A stretch of 64,000 nt of DNA. It comes from Prionace glauca (lineage: Eukaryota; Chordata; Chondrichthyes; Carcharhiniformes; Carcharhinidae). The translations under genes were made by a program, and so were the position numbers. The notes under the pieces are model-generated. The model saw only the letters and a program-made list of their open reading frames with translations, was not told the DNA's origin and searched no databases. Shown here one piece after another: positions 43,851 to 55,445 of this stretch; position 1 is the first letter of the stretch; each line of letters starts with the position of its first letter. Where the stretch lies: positions 42,660,103 to 42,724,102 of the forward strand of contig CM075760.1 in NCBI GenBank assembly GCA_037974335.1. Direction: 5' to 3'.

Positions 43851-44169
43851 TTTTGGAAATTGCCTGGGTTCAAACTGATTGGTGCCCCTTCCTCTCTCCA
43901 ACTCACTGCCTCTCACTCCACAAAACGGAGATTAGTGACTTTGCTTCAAAAATACCTCTGGAATGAATACTTACTGAATGATCAGGAAACTCTAAATGTG
44001 ATTATAAATTCAAATAAATCCAACATTGACTCATTGACGGATCATACATTAATACCTAGAGTTGGCCATTCGGGCCCTGAAGTTTCCTCCATCATTCACT
44101 GAGATTACAGATGAGCTGACTGTGTTGCTAGCTCTACTCTGAACCTCCCCCCTCTGCCCATTCATCACC

Positions 44170-44830
44170 CGCTCTCTGCCCATTTTCCCAGCTCTTTGCC
44201 CTTTCCACTGGCTCTCTGGCTTTCACGGTGGCTCGTTTCCTCTTTTATCCGGCTCTCTGTATTTCCACCTGGTTCTCTACACTTCCCTCCAGCTCTGTGC
44301 GCTCTCCCCCGGCTCTCTGCTCTTTCCCTCAGCTCCCTACACTGTCCCTCAGCTCTCTGCCCTCTGTCCCTGGTCCCTCCCCTCTTTCTCCTTTCCCCCA
44401 GCTCTCTGATCTTTCCCCCGACTCTCCTGCCCTTTCCCCTGGGCTCTCTGCCCGTCCCTCGGCTCCCTGCCCTTTCTCCTGCCTCCCTGCCCTTTTTCCT
44501 GGTTCTCTCCCCTTTCCCTGGTCTTTCTGCCCTTTCACCCATCTCTCTGTCCTTTCTTTCAGCTCTCTCCCCTTTCCCCCTGCTCCCTGTCCTTTCCCCT
44601 CTCTCTCTGCCCTTTCCCCTTGCTTTCCGCCCTGTTCCCCGGCTGTGTGCCCTTTCCCCCGCCTCTCTGCCCTTCCCCCAGCTCTCTGCTGTTTCCACTG
44701 GCTCTCTGCCCTCCACCCACCCCGGCTCTCTGCCCTTTCCCTCGCCTCCTGTTCCCCCCTGACTTTTTGTCATTGCCCCTGGCCCTGAGCCCCCACCGAT
44801 TCCCTCCAGCTCTCTGCACTCCCAGGGCAG
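44170..44830 (-). repeat. 20-bp minisatellite, G-rich with AGCT on the coding strand (switch-like)
   Basis: About 30 imperfect units of 20-21 bp. On plus the core is gctctctgccctttccccc; on the Ig coding strand it reads GGGGGAAAGGGCAGAGAGC, so the non-template strand is purine- and G-rich. At least eight units carry AGCT (for example near 44190, 44291, 44330, 44351, 44561, 44690, 44808). It lies 1.0-1.7 kb upstream of CH1, where switch regions sit in tetrapods. Long open frames on both strands are repeat artefacts. The repeat is certain; any switching role is inference. Confidence 0.9.
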
Positions 44831-44899
44831 TTCCCAGCTTTGAACACTAAACTGCAGCTTGAGATCTTTCTTCTCTCTCGTTGCAGGCCCTCCCCACAC

Positions 44900-46860
44900 A
44901 GATTCAGTGAGTGAGTGGGAGAATGTGAGTGTGTGGAGGTGTGTGATTTAATGAGTGAGTTTGGATGAGTGATGGTGTATGTGTGAAGGAAGGTGGGGAA
45001 GTGAGGGTGAGTGAGTGAAGTTCTTTGAGTGAGGATGAGTGATTGAGGGTGAGTAAGTGTGGGTGAGGGTGAGAGAGCGTGAGTAAATGAGAGTGTGTGA
45101 GTGAGGGTAGGTGAGTGAAGGAGGCAGAATGTGAGTGAAGGTGACTGGAAGAGTGTAGGTAAGCAAGAGTGAAAGAATGAGAGAGAGTGAGTGAGGAAAT
45201 GTGAAGGTTAGTGGAGGTGGGTGAGTGAAAGTGAGTGAGATTGAGTGAATGAGGGTGAGGGAGTGAATGTAACTATGTATGTGAGGGGTGAGAGTGAGTG
45301 AGTCAGAGTGTGATATTGAGGGTGGTGTGTGAGGGAGAATGAATGTGGATGGGTGGGAGAGTGAGGGTGAGTGAGTGAAGGTGTTTGATGAGGATGAGTG
45401 ATTGAGGATTTGAGAGTTAGGGTGTGTGAATTTGAGTGATGATGAGGATGTGAGTGTGTGTGAGTGAAGGTAGTAGTGTGAATTTGGGTGAGTTTGAATG
45501 GGTGAGGTGGCGCTAGTGAGAGAGAGAGACAGAGAGAAGGTCATTGAGCTTGAGTCTGTGGGGGTGAGTCTGGGTGATTGAGGGTAGGTAGGTGAGTGAG
45601 TGAATGTGAGTGAGAGTGAGTTGGACTGGATGAGTGAGGTTGGGTAAGTGGGGTGAGTGAGTGTGAGAGAATGGGGTGAGTGAGTGAGGGTGAGTGAGGG
45701 TGGATTAGTGGGATGAGTGAATGAAGGTGAGTATGAATGTTGGTGACTGACTGAGGGTCTAAGTCAGTGGGTGAGGTTTAGTGAGTGATGGTACATAAGT
45801 GTGGGTGGCTGAGTGACAGTGAGTTAATGAGGGCGCGTGAGGGTGAGTGCGTGAGGGTGAGTGAGTGAATGTGGGTGCGTGACTGAGGGTGTGAGAGTGA
45901 GTGAATGTGAGTGAGTCAGTGAGGGTGTGAGAATGAATGAGTCAGGCTGAGTGATTGAGGTTGAACGAGTGAGGTTGAATGAGTGTTTGTGGGTGAGTGA
46001 GGATGGATGAGAGTGAGTGAGCGAATATGAGTGAGTGATTGTGAGTGAGTGAGTGTGTGAGGGTGTGAGGATGAGTGAGTCAGGGCGTGTGTTTGAGTGA
46101 ACGAGTGAGGTTGAATGAGTGTGTGAGTGCTTGTGTGTGTGAGTGGCGATGGATGAGAGTGAGTGAGGGAATATGAGTGAGTGATTATGAGTGAGTGAGT
46201 GTGTGAGGGTGAGTAACTCAGGGTGAATCAGGATCAGTGAGCTTCTGAGTTTGAGTGCATGAGTTTTAGCGCTTGAGGTTGAGTGCTTGAGAGGTTGAGT
46301 GCATGAGGTTGAATGCATGAGGTTGAGTGCATGAGGTTGAGTGCATGAGGATGAGTGCATGTGGACGAGTGCGTGAGGGCGGGTGCATGAGAGCGAGTGT
46401 GTGTGAGGGCGACTGTGTGAGAACGAGTGCTTGAGGGCGACTGCTTGAAGGCGACTGCGTGAGGGTGGACGAGTGAGCAAGGGTGAGTGAATGAGGGCGA
46501 GTGAGTAAGCATAAATGAGAATGAGTGCGTGTGGGTGAGTGATTGTGGATGAGTGAGTGAGGGTGAGTGAATGAGGGTGAGTGAGTGAGAGTGTGGCAGT
46601 GAGGGAAGGTGGGTAAGTGAGCGTGAGTGAGTGAAGCTGTTTGAGTGAGGATGAGAGATTGAAGGTGAGTGAGTGAGGGTGAGTGAGTGAAGTTATTTGA
46701 GTGAGGATGAGAGATTGAGGGTGAGTGAGTGAGGGTGAGTGAGTGAGAGTGTGTCAGTGAGGGAAGGCGGGTAAGTGAGGGTGAGTGAGTGACGTTATTT
46801 GAGTAAGGATGAGAGATTGAGGGTGAGTGAGTGAGTGTGGGTGAGGGTGAGAGAGTCAGT
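44900..46860 (+). repeat. GTGA/GGGTGA tandem repeat, about 2 kb
   Basis: Irregular array built from gtgagtgagggtga-like units, with larger blocks repeated (for example 46560-46660, 46640-46720 and 46720-46830). It is G-rich on plus, so C-rich on the Ig coding strand, the opposite bias to the neighbouring 20-bp array. It is interrupted by 46240-46480, where gagtgcatgaggtt-like units dominate. Confidence 0.92.
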
Positions 46861-46869
46861 GAGCCACCT

Positions 46870-47415
46870 CTCCCTCTCCATCGATCTTTTCCCGATTCTC
46901 TCCATTGATCAGCTTTCAGTAACAGGGCTGTGTAAAGTCAGGAATCAGTGTAGATCACCGGGCAGCTGCTTTTATGTCGGGGCCTTTCTTTCAGAAACAC
47001 GGATCAGTGAACAAATAGACAGACTGAGGGAGCTGGAAGGGAAGCTTCCAGCAAAACTAGGGTCACACAGGAATCAAACACCAAGTTTACACCAGTATTG
47101 GGGAGCCAGGCGGACTTAGTCTCAGCCAGATCCCTTCTTATTGATTGTGTCTATGTGTCCGGTGTAACACATGGAAATCCCTACTTCTGACCTCATGTTG
47201 GATGGAATGTGTCATTGATGAAGCAATAGAAGATTGTTGGTCCCAGAACAGTCCCCTGCCGAACTCCTGCAGTGATTTCTCAACTTAGATGTTTGACCTC
47301 CAACAACCATCACCATCTTGTTTTGTGCTAAATATGACTCCAAACAGAGAAGAATTTCCCACTGAAAATTATTCACATGAGTTTTGCTCGGGCACCTCGA
47401 TCCCACCCTCATTCA
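46870..47415 (-). repeat. intron sequence with an old LINE piece
   Basis: 46870-47110 is unrecognised. 47200-47415 reads the reverse complement of an old LINE 3' region ('ccgaactcctgcagtgattt', 'gacctccaacaaccatcacc'). Confidence 0.5.
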
Positions 47416-48535
47416 AATAAGAACATAAGAACATAAGAAATAGGAGCAGGAGTAGGCCATCTAGCCCTTCGAGCCTGCCCCGCCATTCAATAAGATCATG
47501 GCTGATCTGTCGTGGCTCAGTTCCACCTTCCCGCCCTCTCCCCATAATCCTTAATCCCTTCTCTTATCAAAAACCCATCAACCCGCTTCTTAAAAATATT
47601 TAGCAGCCTCCACCACTTCAACGGGCAGAGAATTCCAGAGATTCACCACCCTTTGCGTGAAGAAGTTCCTCCTCAACTCTGTTCTAAACCGCCTCCCCTT
47701 TATCTTGAGGCTGTGCCCCCTAGTCCTACTGTCTTTTTTGAGCGGGAAGAGTCTCTCCACCTCTATCCTATCCATCCCATTCATCATCTTATACGTCTCA
47801 ATGAGATCTCCCCTCATTCTTCTAAACTCTAACGAGTACAAGCCTAGTTTATTCAGCCTCTCCTCATAGCTCAATCCCCTCAACTCTGGTATCAGCCTAG
47901 TAAACCTCCTCTGCACTCCCTCCAGGGCCAAAATATCCTTGCGCAGGTGCAGCGCCCAAAACTGCACACAGTACTCCAGCTGCGGCCTCACCAATGCCCT
48001 ATACAGCTGCAGCAAGTCCTCTCTACTTTTATATTCAATCCCCCTCGCTATGAAGGCCAGCATCCCATTCGCCTTCCTGACCACCTGCTGCACCTGCAAG
48101 CTGGGTTTTTGCGACTCATGCACAAGGACCCCGAGGTCCCTCTGCACCGTCGCCTGCTGCAGTTTTTCGCCACGTAAGTAATAGTCCTTCCTACCATTCC
48201 TCCTACCAAAGTGGACCACCTCACACTTGCCAACATTAAATTCCATTTGCCATTTCCTGGCCCATTCGCCCAGCCTATCTAGATCCTTCTGCAGACTCTC
48301 CACACCCTCCGCACAATTTGTCTTTCCCCCAATCTTGGTGTCATCAGCAAATTTCGACACCCTGCACTCGGTTCCCTCCTCCAGATCATCTATATAAATG
48401 ATGAATAGCTGAGGCCCCAGCACCGACCCCTGGGGCACCCAACTAGTCACCAACCGCCAATCCGAATAGCACCCATTGACCCCCACTCTCTGCCTCCTAT
48501 TTGACAACCAATCCTCTATCCACACTAACACCATA
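47416..48535 (-). mobile_element. CR1, 5'-truncated, in the J-Cmu intron
   Basis: Reverse on plus: tail AAGAACATAAGAA at 47419, then the 3' UTR and an ORF2 C-terminal frame covering 47590-48534, including [14 protein letters not shown] and KFADDTK with the catalytic ADD. It is in the same orientation as IgM and lies close to the element at 5250-9016, reading 314 codons without a stop until its 3' part, where a few bases are missing near ASLNIF. Confidence 0.9.
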
Positions 48536-48539
48536 CCCC

Positions 48540-48846
48540 AGGGAGGGGGAGGGGGTGGCTGAGGTGGCAGTGATTAACGCTGCTTCCTCACAGTTCAATT
48601 CCCGATATTGGTCATTGTGTATGGAGTTAGTAAGTTCACCCCGTGTCTGCTTGGGTTTCCTCCCACAGTCCAAAGAAGTTTGGGTTCAGGGGACTGGCCG
48701 TGCTAAATTGCTCCTTCGTTTCAGGAGGTCTAGTTAGAGTAAACACATGTGGTTATGGGGATAGGGCTTTGGTGGGATTCCTGTTGATGCAGACTCGATG
48801 GGCTGAATGGCCTCCTTCTGTACTGTAGGATCTCGTGATTCTATTC
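48540..48846 (+). repeat. tRNA-headed SINE
   Basis: Head 'tggctgaggtggcagtgatt', body 'gggtttcctcccacagtcc', end 'tactgtaggatctcgtgatt'. Antisense to IgM. Confidence 0.8.
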
Positions 48847-49690
48847 TATGATGTGAATGTCAGTCTCTCTGACGTATGTGAGGTGGAAAGTGTGTGAGAG
48901 GGTGTTTGGTGTGTGTTTGATAGAGAGAGAGGGTGAATGTGTGTGTGAAGGTGCCTGTGTGTGATAGACTGTGTTTGCAGATGTGTGAGACAATGGGCTG
49001 CGTTTGCAAGAGGGGGCAGTGTGTATATTGGAAAGCAAAATAAACTGTTCATGAGTGTCTGGAAGTGTGCATGGGATTGTGTGTGAGAGAGAAAGATGTG
49101 TGCAACGTGTGTGGGTGACAGAAGCAAAGTGTGTGTGTGTGTGTGTGTGTGTGTCTGTCAGAGAATGTTTGCACGAGACTGTGCTTATGTGAGAGACTTT
49201 GTCTGTGTGTAAGTTAGAGTGTGTGCATAGGTCTATGTTTGTGAGAGACTGTTTATGAGAGAGCTAGTGTGTGAGTGCAAGAATGTACAGGTGTGAGATA
49301 GTGTGTGCATGAGAGATAGAAATATGTGTCTGTGTTTGAGAGAGAAAGAGAGACAGATGTGTGTGCAAGAGGAATTGTGAGAAAGTGTGTGTGAATAAAT
49401 GTTAGACAACTTGAGCGTGTGTGACAGAGTTTGGGAGAGAGAGTGCGTGTGCGAGAGCGTGAGACGATGCTTATGTGTGTGTATGTGTCTGCGTGTAAGA
49501 GAGAATGTGTGTGGAGATGTGTGCGTATGAGTATTTTTGTGTATGAGATGTGAGAGACTGATTGAGAGAGTGAGAGTATGCCTGTATTTGTATTTGAGAC
49601 AGACTATGTAGACAAAGAGAGAAAGAGAATTTGTGTGAGATATCGTATGAGAGAGTGTGATGTGTGTAAGTCTCTATCTGACTGATTCAG
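48847..49690 (+). repeat. GTGTG/GAGA-rich simple sequence
   Basis: Degenerate (GT)n and (GA)n with one pure (GT) run at about 49130-49155. Continues the repetitive 3' half of the J-Cmu intron. Confidence 0.85.
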
Positions 49691-50939
49691 TCTGGAAAAG
49701 CACCCTCACTCCACACATACTCACCCACTCACACAATAAGTGGGAGTGACAAGAGAGTACAACACGGACTGTGGGGCAAGTGATGGAAAAACATTTAAAT
49801 CTTTCACGAGTCAGTCTCAATTAAATAATTTCCTCTTTCCTCAATGAGAGAAACTTGTAAAACCTCACGGAATCTGACACAATCCAGGGCAAAGCCACCC
49901 AAGAGATTACCCGGCCCCTCATTCACCCTATTCACTCTCTCCATCACTAACAAGCAGTATCAGCACTGTGTGTATTATATACAACATGCACTGCAGCAAC
50001 TCACCATGGCTCCATAGAATACACTGTCCAAAGCCGCTGCCTTTACATCCTAACAGGACAAGGGCAGCAGCCACATCTGAAACACTATAACCTGTAAGCT
50101 CACCTCCAAAACACACACCATCCTGACCTGAAACAATATCTCAATTCATTCATAATCGCTGGGTCAAAATCCTGGAACTCCCTGCCTAACAGCAGGGCGG
50201 ATGTCTGCAGTTATTCAAGGATGCTTCATATCAACACTTTGTGAAGGAACAATGATATTAAAAATTCTGGCCGAGCCAATGTCTCTAAAATGCCTTTAGA
50301 AGATTAAAAATAATATGCAAGTGAATTTGACCCTTCAACTGTCAAACTAAACAGTTCAGGGGCTGCTGTAGTACGGAGCACAATATAGTAAATCTCACTT
50401 TGTATTTGTTCATCGAACATTCCCAAGGTCGGTACATCACTGCTTAAAAATCACCCAATTCTCCCTCTACAGTCTGATCTTTCTGCGTCTCTGATAGACA
50501 CAATATGCTTTAGGGATTTAATTTCTGAGACGCCGAGTCAGACAGTCACATTTCTCACAGATACAAGTGCATTGAAGAAATAAATAAAATTTCACTTCCT
50601 GCAGGACAGGAGAAGGAACCAGAAGGTTTATAACCAGTTAGGGAGATTCCTGGACCCAACACAGTGACCACCCGCCCAGAAACAGAACAGACACAAACAA
50701 TTCAACAGCCGAGTTCCCAGCAGAAAGATCTGTTCAATCTGTCAGTTTCAAACTGTTGGATTCTCATTGATCAATAGTCAACTTACAACAGAAACATCAA
50801 TAACCTATTTTAAATTAAACTGATATTCATTTCAGAACTCCTCGCGACTTTTAGTTATTTCTCTCTGTCTGTCTCACTTCACGAAAACTGTGTAAAAATG
50901 TAATTTCGCTGAAAATGAGCAAAAATAACAGATTCAGGA

Positions 50940-51096
50940 CAGTTCAATGTCCCTAACAGAGATACAGTGACACAGTAACAGTTCAATGTCCCTAACAGAG
51001 ATACAGTGACACAGTAACTGTTCAATGTCCCTAACAGAGATACAGTGACACAGTAACAGTTGAATTTCCCCCATCAGAGATGCAGTGACACAGTAA
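50940..51096. repeat. 39-bp tandem repeat, four units
   Basis: Units start at 50940, 50979, 51018 and 51057. Core: 'ttcaatgtccctaacagaga' followed by 'tacagtgacacagtaa'. The last unit is diverged. A single related copy is at about 52385. Confidence 0.92.
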
Positions 51097-51116
51097 GAAT
51101 TAAACAACCGGGAAAC

Positions 51117-51124
51117 ATTTGCAT
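51117..51124. promoter_or_regulatory. octamer ATTTGCAT in the J-Cmu intron
   Basis: A perfect POU/Oct site (ATGCAAAT on the Ig coding strand) 20 bp beyond the 39-bp array and 3.5 kb 3' of J. It is a candidate element of the intronic enhancer. Confidence 0.4.
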
Positions 51125-54100
51125 TGAAAATCGTTACCTGATTCGATCTAATTTCTTAATTAAATATAATCAACAAAATAATCAAGGCAAATCACTTTAT
51201 CGAGCCGAGCAGAGCTGAGTAAAGAAATGTTTTGTTTTTGAATTCATTTTGATTCAATTAAAAATTCTCTAAAACTAATAATATTTTGCACGCTAGTACA
51301 ATATTCAAGGTCTTTTGTTTTGAATTAATCAGCGTCAATATTACATTTTAAGTTATTGTTAATTGTCAGTTACTTCTCCTGCTAGCTGATTTGTACTCTG
51401 TAATAAAATGAGTTTTCAATCATTCAAAACGTGCTTCTGCCCCCAACATTGTTAAATAATTAGGTTACAATTAAATCTCAATGTTAAACTATAATTTCAA
51501 ATTACTGAATTGGAACATTCAAACATCTGTCATTCATTTACTGAAATCTAATCACATTGTAATATTTTACTGTTTCACTTTTACTACAAATGTCTTGTTA
51601 TAACCAACAATCGTGTTAAAAATGTAGATTTCTGAGTTTGTACAGAGTGTAACGGCCTGGCCGTTTGTAATCAATAATACTGCTTCCGAGATTTAATAAT
51701 TTAGACCACCCATATAACTTAATTACTGAACACATTGTTTAATTAAAGAAGATCTGAATTAAATAGTGCAAACACAGAGACGACAATTGATTCAAATCCT
51801 CTGTAACGCTAAAAACACGATGCAGAATATAAGTCTCAACCTTTTCTTCATTATAATATTTAATAAGAATTAAACATAAGCTTCAGTTAGTATGAATTCT
51901 TCCATTCTGTCATTTATTCTTCCGAGAATTCTATTCTGTGTTTAACATTAATGGGAGACATGATGTTATTAAGTGCTGAGATAATATTACTTTTATAATA
52001 TTTATAATATCATACTATTTTTATATAAAGTAATCTTTTTGAACTTCAAGCATTTAATTGTCAATCTGTAGCCAGTTTCTGTTCACACTTTACTACAATT
52101 CAAACACAATCAGTTGAACAATTTTGCTTGAGCGTCAGCGAATTCCATCTATCAGAAAACTGTGTTCAGTCTGTCAAATTTTTATCAACTGTTTGATTCT
52201 AATTGATCAAATGTCAAATTACAACAGTGAAAAAAAATCAATAAACATTTTAAATTAACCTGATGTTCATTTTTAAAACTCCCTTTGCCTTTTAACTATC
52301 TCTCTCTGACTGTCTCAAATTCTAAAAACTGGGCAATTATTTTTCTGAAAATGAGAACTTCGAGTATAACAGATTCAGGGCAGTGTAATGTCCCTAACAG
52401 AGATACACTGAATTGTAATTCATGTTTTATTTTAATATGTAACCATTAGTTAACATGAATAAAATGCCCTAAAATATATTTATTTTATTTTCCGCAACTT
52501 TTCTGCTTTATCCCTACAAGAATATTCAAACGTAATTTTATTTTCATTTAGCCAGAACTGCTCAGTATCACTGAGTTGAAACAATGTAAAAACAATTGAG
52601 GAACACCAAACAATTTCACAAATTTTGAGATGCGATAACTAATTAATTATCTCGGTATCTAACTTAAAAAACTTAGAACGAATAATCTGGTTCCAATTGC
52701 ATAGAAAAAAAAAATAATTGGATACAAAAATTCCCAAAAAGGAAATTATTCTGCAAAACTCGTATTCCAGTAAATGAGAACTTAATCTGGGATATACCGA
52801 TTAATGCAAAATATCTTGTTCAACTGAGCGCTGCTGTGAAAACGGCAGGTTATCATTGAAATAGCTTCTGGAATTGTCACAAATATTTCCAGTCTGGAAA
52901 ATGTTCTGGTCATGTTCATTGTGTGAAACACACAACAGAACTATTAAAGGGGATTATTGCTAAATTATTAATATAAAATACTCTGTGGTGAATGTGGAGC
53001 TAAATTACCGATTAATAATTCTTTGATTTATATTAATTTTACTATTAAACTTGTTCATGGGAAGTTTGTGACTGCAGCAAAGACTAAGTGTCCGAAGGAG
53101 CGTTGTAAGTCATGATTTACTTGAAATTGTAAGCGTTAGTAAAAATTTATAAAAATGCTGTGATATCTTTTCGGTTTTTTCCCCCAAACCTGCTTGTCTT
53201 CTCCCTACAAGGATTTTCAAACTCAAAGATTGTTTGTGTTCAACCAGAAAACATCTAAACTCTCAACGGCACCGTTCAAGCACTATTTAAACAACACAGA
53301 AATAATGCCACAAAGCCAAACCATTGCACAAATTTTAAACATTCACAGTGACTGCGCCACAGAATCTCCTCAGCAGAAACGCAACAAAACATATCAATGA
53401 GGGAATGAATCCGCTTCACAGAAAAACAGCTCAATTATCCATTCAACAGAATCAAATGTAACATTGCAAAAAGAAATCTCAATATCGAACCTAGCAAACC
53501 AGCTCTTAACCAATGACTAAACGAAACAGAAATCTCGAGTAATAGCAATAGCATTGCCAGGAGGTGGAATTTGTCCAACAAATTAGCATTGAAACTTTAT
53601 CACATCTTATTCATATTGGGTCATATTTCAAACATATTTAAACATTTGGATGGTAAAAGTTCCAGCCATCAAATGCTACCGAGATTAAACATTGCAGGTA
53701 TTCCAAATTCTGAATGCAGTGACAAACTATGTTCTGAACGAGTGGCGTAAGCCGTTATCACTAAAGATTTTAAACATACAAACACAATAAAGCCTGCTTT
53801 ATTTCTGCCTGCAGTTATGCATCAAGCAGTTGCGAACCGGTAGAATGTTCATATTCAATCACAAAACGTGTAACAGCTCAGTGTCACTGATTTCAAACAA
53901 TGCAGAAACAACAAATTAATTCACAAATTTTACGTATTTAGAGTCATCCAGATCCATAATCTCCTCACCAGAGGAAAGAAAAACGCATCACTGAGAGACT
54001 GAACCCCGCTTCATGCAGAAGCAACACAATTCTACAAACACTTTCAACAGAATCAAATATAACATTTACAGAAATGTTTAATATAAATTCCAGCCAATTT

Positions 54101-54601
54101 GCCCATCAGCAAACTAATTAATGTTTAGAATAAGCAGAAAATATTGCACAGCAGCACCAGCATTGTGAGTGAGTGGAACATTTTCACTGGATAAATATAG
54201 AAATTTTAGATTTTAAAAAATTTTTGGTACAAATTTTAAACACTTGTGCAGTAGATGGTACAAACCGCAGCCACTAGATGTCACCGAGATTAAACGCTGC
54301 AGAAACGCTGAATTGTATAACAGACATTCGGATTTTAAAGTAACCCAACCACACAATAACCTCAACAGATAAACACAAAATCCCAACAATTTGGGATTGA
54401 ATCCCTCAGCAGTACGTATTGTCCAGAAAGAGCGGAATTCTAAAACCCCTTCGCAGCAGAATCACAGGAAACATTGTAACAATTCTCAACCGAGAATACA
54501 CCAAACTCACATTTATGTTACCACATGGAGTATTAGTACAGATAAAAATATAAAACAAAGACACATGTAAACCAGTTACTCAATAAGTGGATGGTTCTTA
54601 C

Positions 54602-54649
54602 CTGTAGTCACCGTCACCATGGTCCCTTGTCCCCAGTAGTCGAAGTAGT
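54602..54649 (-). CDS. IGHJ: IgH joining segment J
   Basis: 48 bp after the recombination signal, reading YFDYWGQGTMVTVT with the WGxG motif. It ends ACA G at the donor GTAAGA, phase 1, matching CH1. It is in germline form. Confidence 0.95.
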
Positions 54650-54688
54650 CACAATGTCACATTCCGTACGCTGTGTCATACAATAACC
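54650..54688 (-). other. J recombination signal, 23-bp spacer
   Basis: On minus: nonamer GGTTATTGT (54680-54688), spacer of 23 bp, heptamer CATTGTG (54650-54656). Each differs by one base from the consensus (GGTTTTTGT, CACTGTG). Confidence 0.92.
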
Positions 54689-55041
54689 GTCCCTGCACAA
54701 AATAGAGACAAATTCACCATTATTTTAAATATTCACAAACCCAAGGAAAAGAAAAATCAATTAAAGTTCATTAGATTATGATTGTATTTCTGGATATCAT
54801 TTGACATTCATAAATGACCCTAATGTTTTATATTTCACAGAGTTACAGCTGAACATGTTGTTGAAAACACACATCGATAATTGAGTAATTATCAAGATTT
54901 TCCATGTTTATTCCTGCCATGTGGTCAGTGCTGGACATAAATAATACTGTACTGTGATTACAGTAGGGATTTAAAAGTGACACTGATCCAGTTTCAGTCA
55001 ATCAGTGCTGAGGGGTTTTTGTATTGACAGTAACTGCTGTG

Positions 55042-55054
55042 CCATCCCAGTTAT
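55042..55054 (-). CDS. IGHD: IgH diversity segment D2
   Basis: 13-bp core ATAACTGGGATGG between two 12-bp-spacer signals. 5': nonamer AGTATTTGT (55074-55082), heptamer CACTGTG (55055-55061). 3': heptamer CACAGCA (55035-55041), nonamer ACAAAAACC (55014-55022). Frames give ITGM or NWD, with a TAA in the third. The 12/12 arrangement is the one described for the J-proximal D of shark IgM clusters. Confidence 0.93.
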
Positions 55055-55429
55055 CACAGTGAGACAAAGCATGACAAATACTGAGGCGGACTGTTAACTA
55101 TAAAATTCAGACAGTTAATTTCACTGCTATTTCAAAAGCCTGTTTCCAGCTCGTTAAGGGTGAGTCAGTGAGATATTTCAATTTTTACTGGTCATGATAT
55201 TGATAAAAGGGGTTAGAAACTTTTACACTCTCTGTGCACATTCAGCGTGTAAATCAATAACAATAAAATTGAAGCATTTTACATCTTAAAAAGAAACAAA
55301 GCTGTTTCTCAGTATTATTTTGTTGAACCCTCATTTACTTTGACATTCGGCAATGGCATTGGTCACAAATTTAAGCAACGTCCTTTTCTGAGGTTTTTGT
55401 ATGAGGATGGCGCTTTTCTCAGCACTGTG

Positions 55430-55445
55430 ATCCACTGCTGTATAT
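55430..55445 (-). CDS. IGHD: IgH diversity segment D1
   Basis: 16-bp core ATATACAGCAGTGGAT. 5' signal: nonamer AGTTTTTGT (55465-55473), 12-bp spacer, CACTGTG (55446-55452). 3' signal: CACAGTG (55423-55429), 22-bp spacer, ACAAAAACC (55392-55400). All three frames are open (IYSSG, YTAVD, IQQW). The 12/22 form allows V to D1 to D2 to J joining and also direct D1-J exclusion by the 12/23 rule. Confidence 0.95.

Larger units (their letters stand above)
49690..54600 (-). other. AT-rich J-proximal part of the J-Cmu intron
   Basis: No exon. It contains a SINE end near 50140-50260 ('ctggaactccctgcctaaca'), a 39-bp tandem array (50940-51096), a perfect octamer (51117-51124), and direct duplications (50720-50975 with 52150-52413; about 53185-53800 with about 53800-54420). 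An intronic enhancer would be expected in this interval by analogy with other heavy-chain loci, but its location is not shown by sequence alone. Confidence 0.6.

Noticed and set aside
44165-44899. 244-codon minus-strand open frame (and plus-strand frames of about 185 codons)
   Set aside because: Translation of the 20-bp minisatellite; Gly/Arg/Glu- or Pro/Leu/Ser-rich in all frames, with no start context or domain.
44948-46480. Ser/His/Thr-rich open frames of about 200 codons on minus
   Set aside because: Translation of the GTGA repeat; stops are rare because the repeat lacks them, not because of selection.
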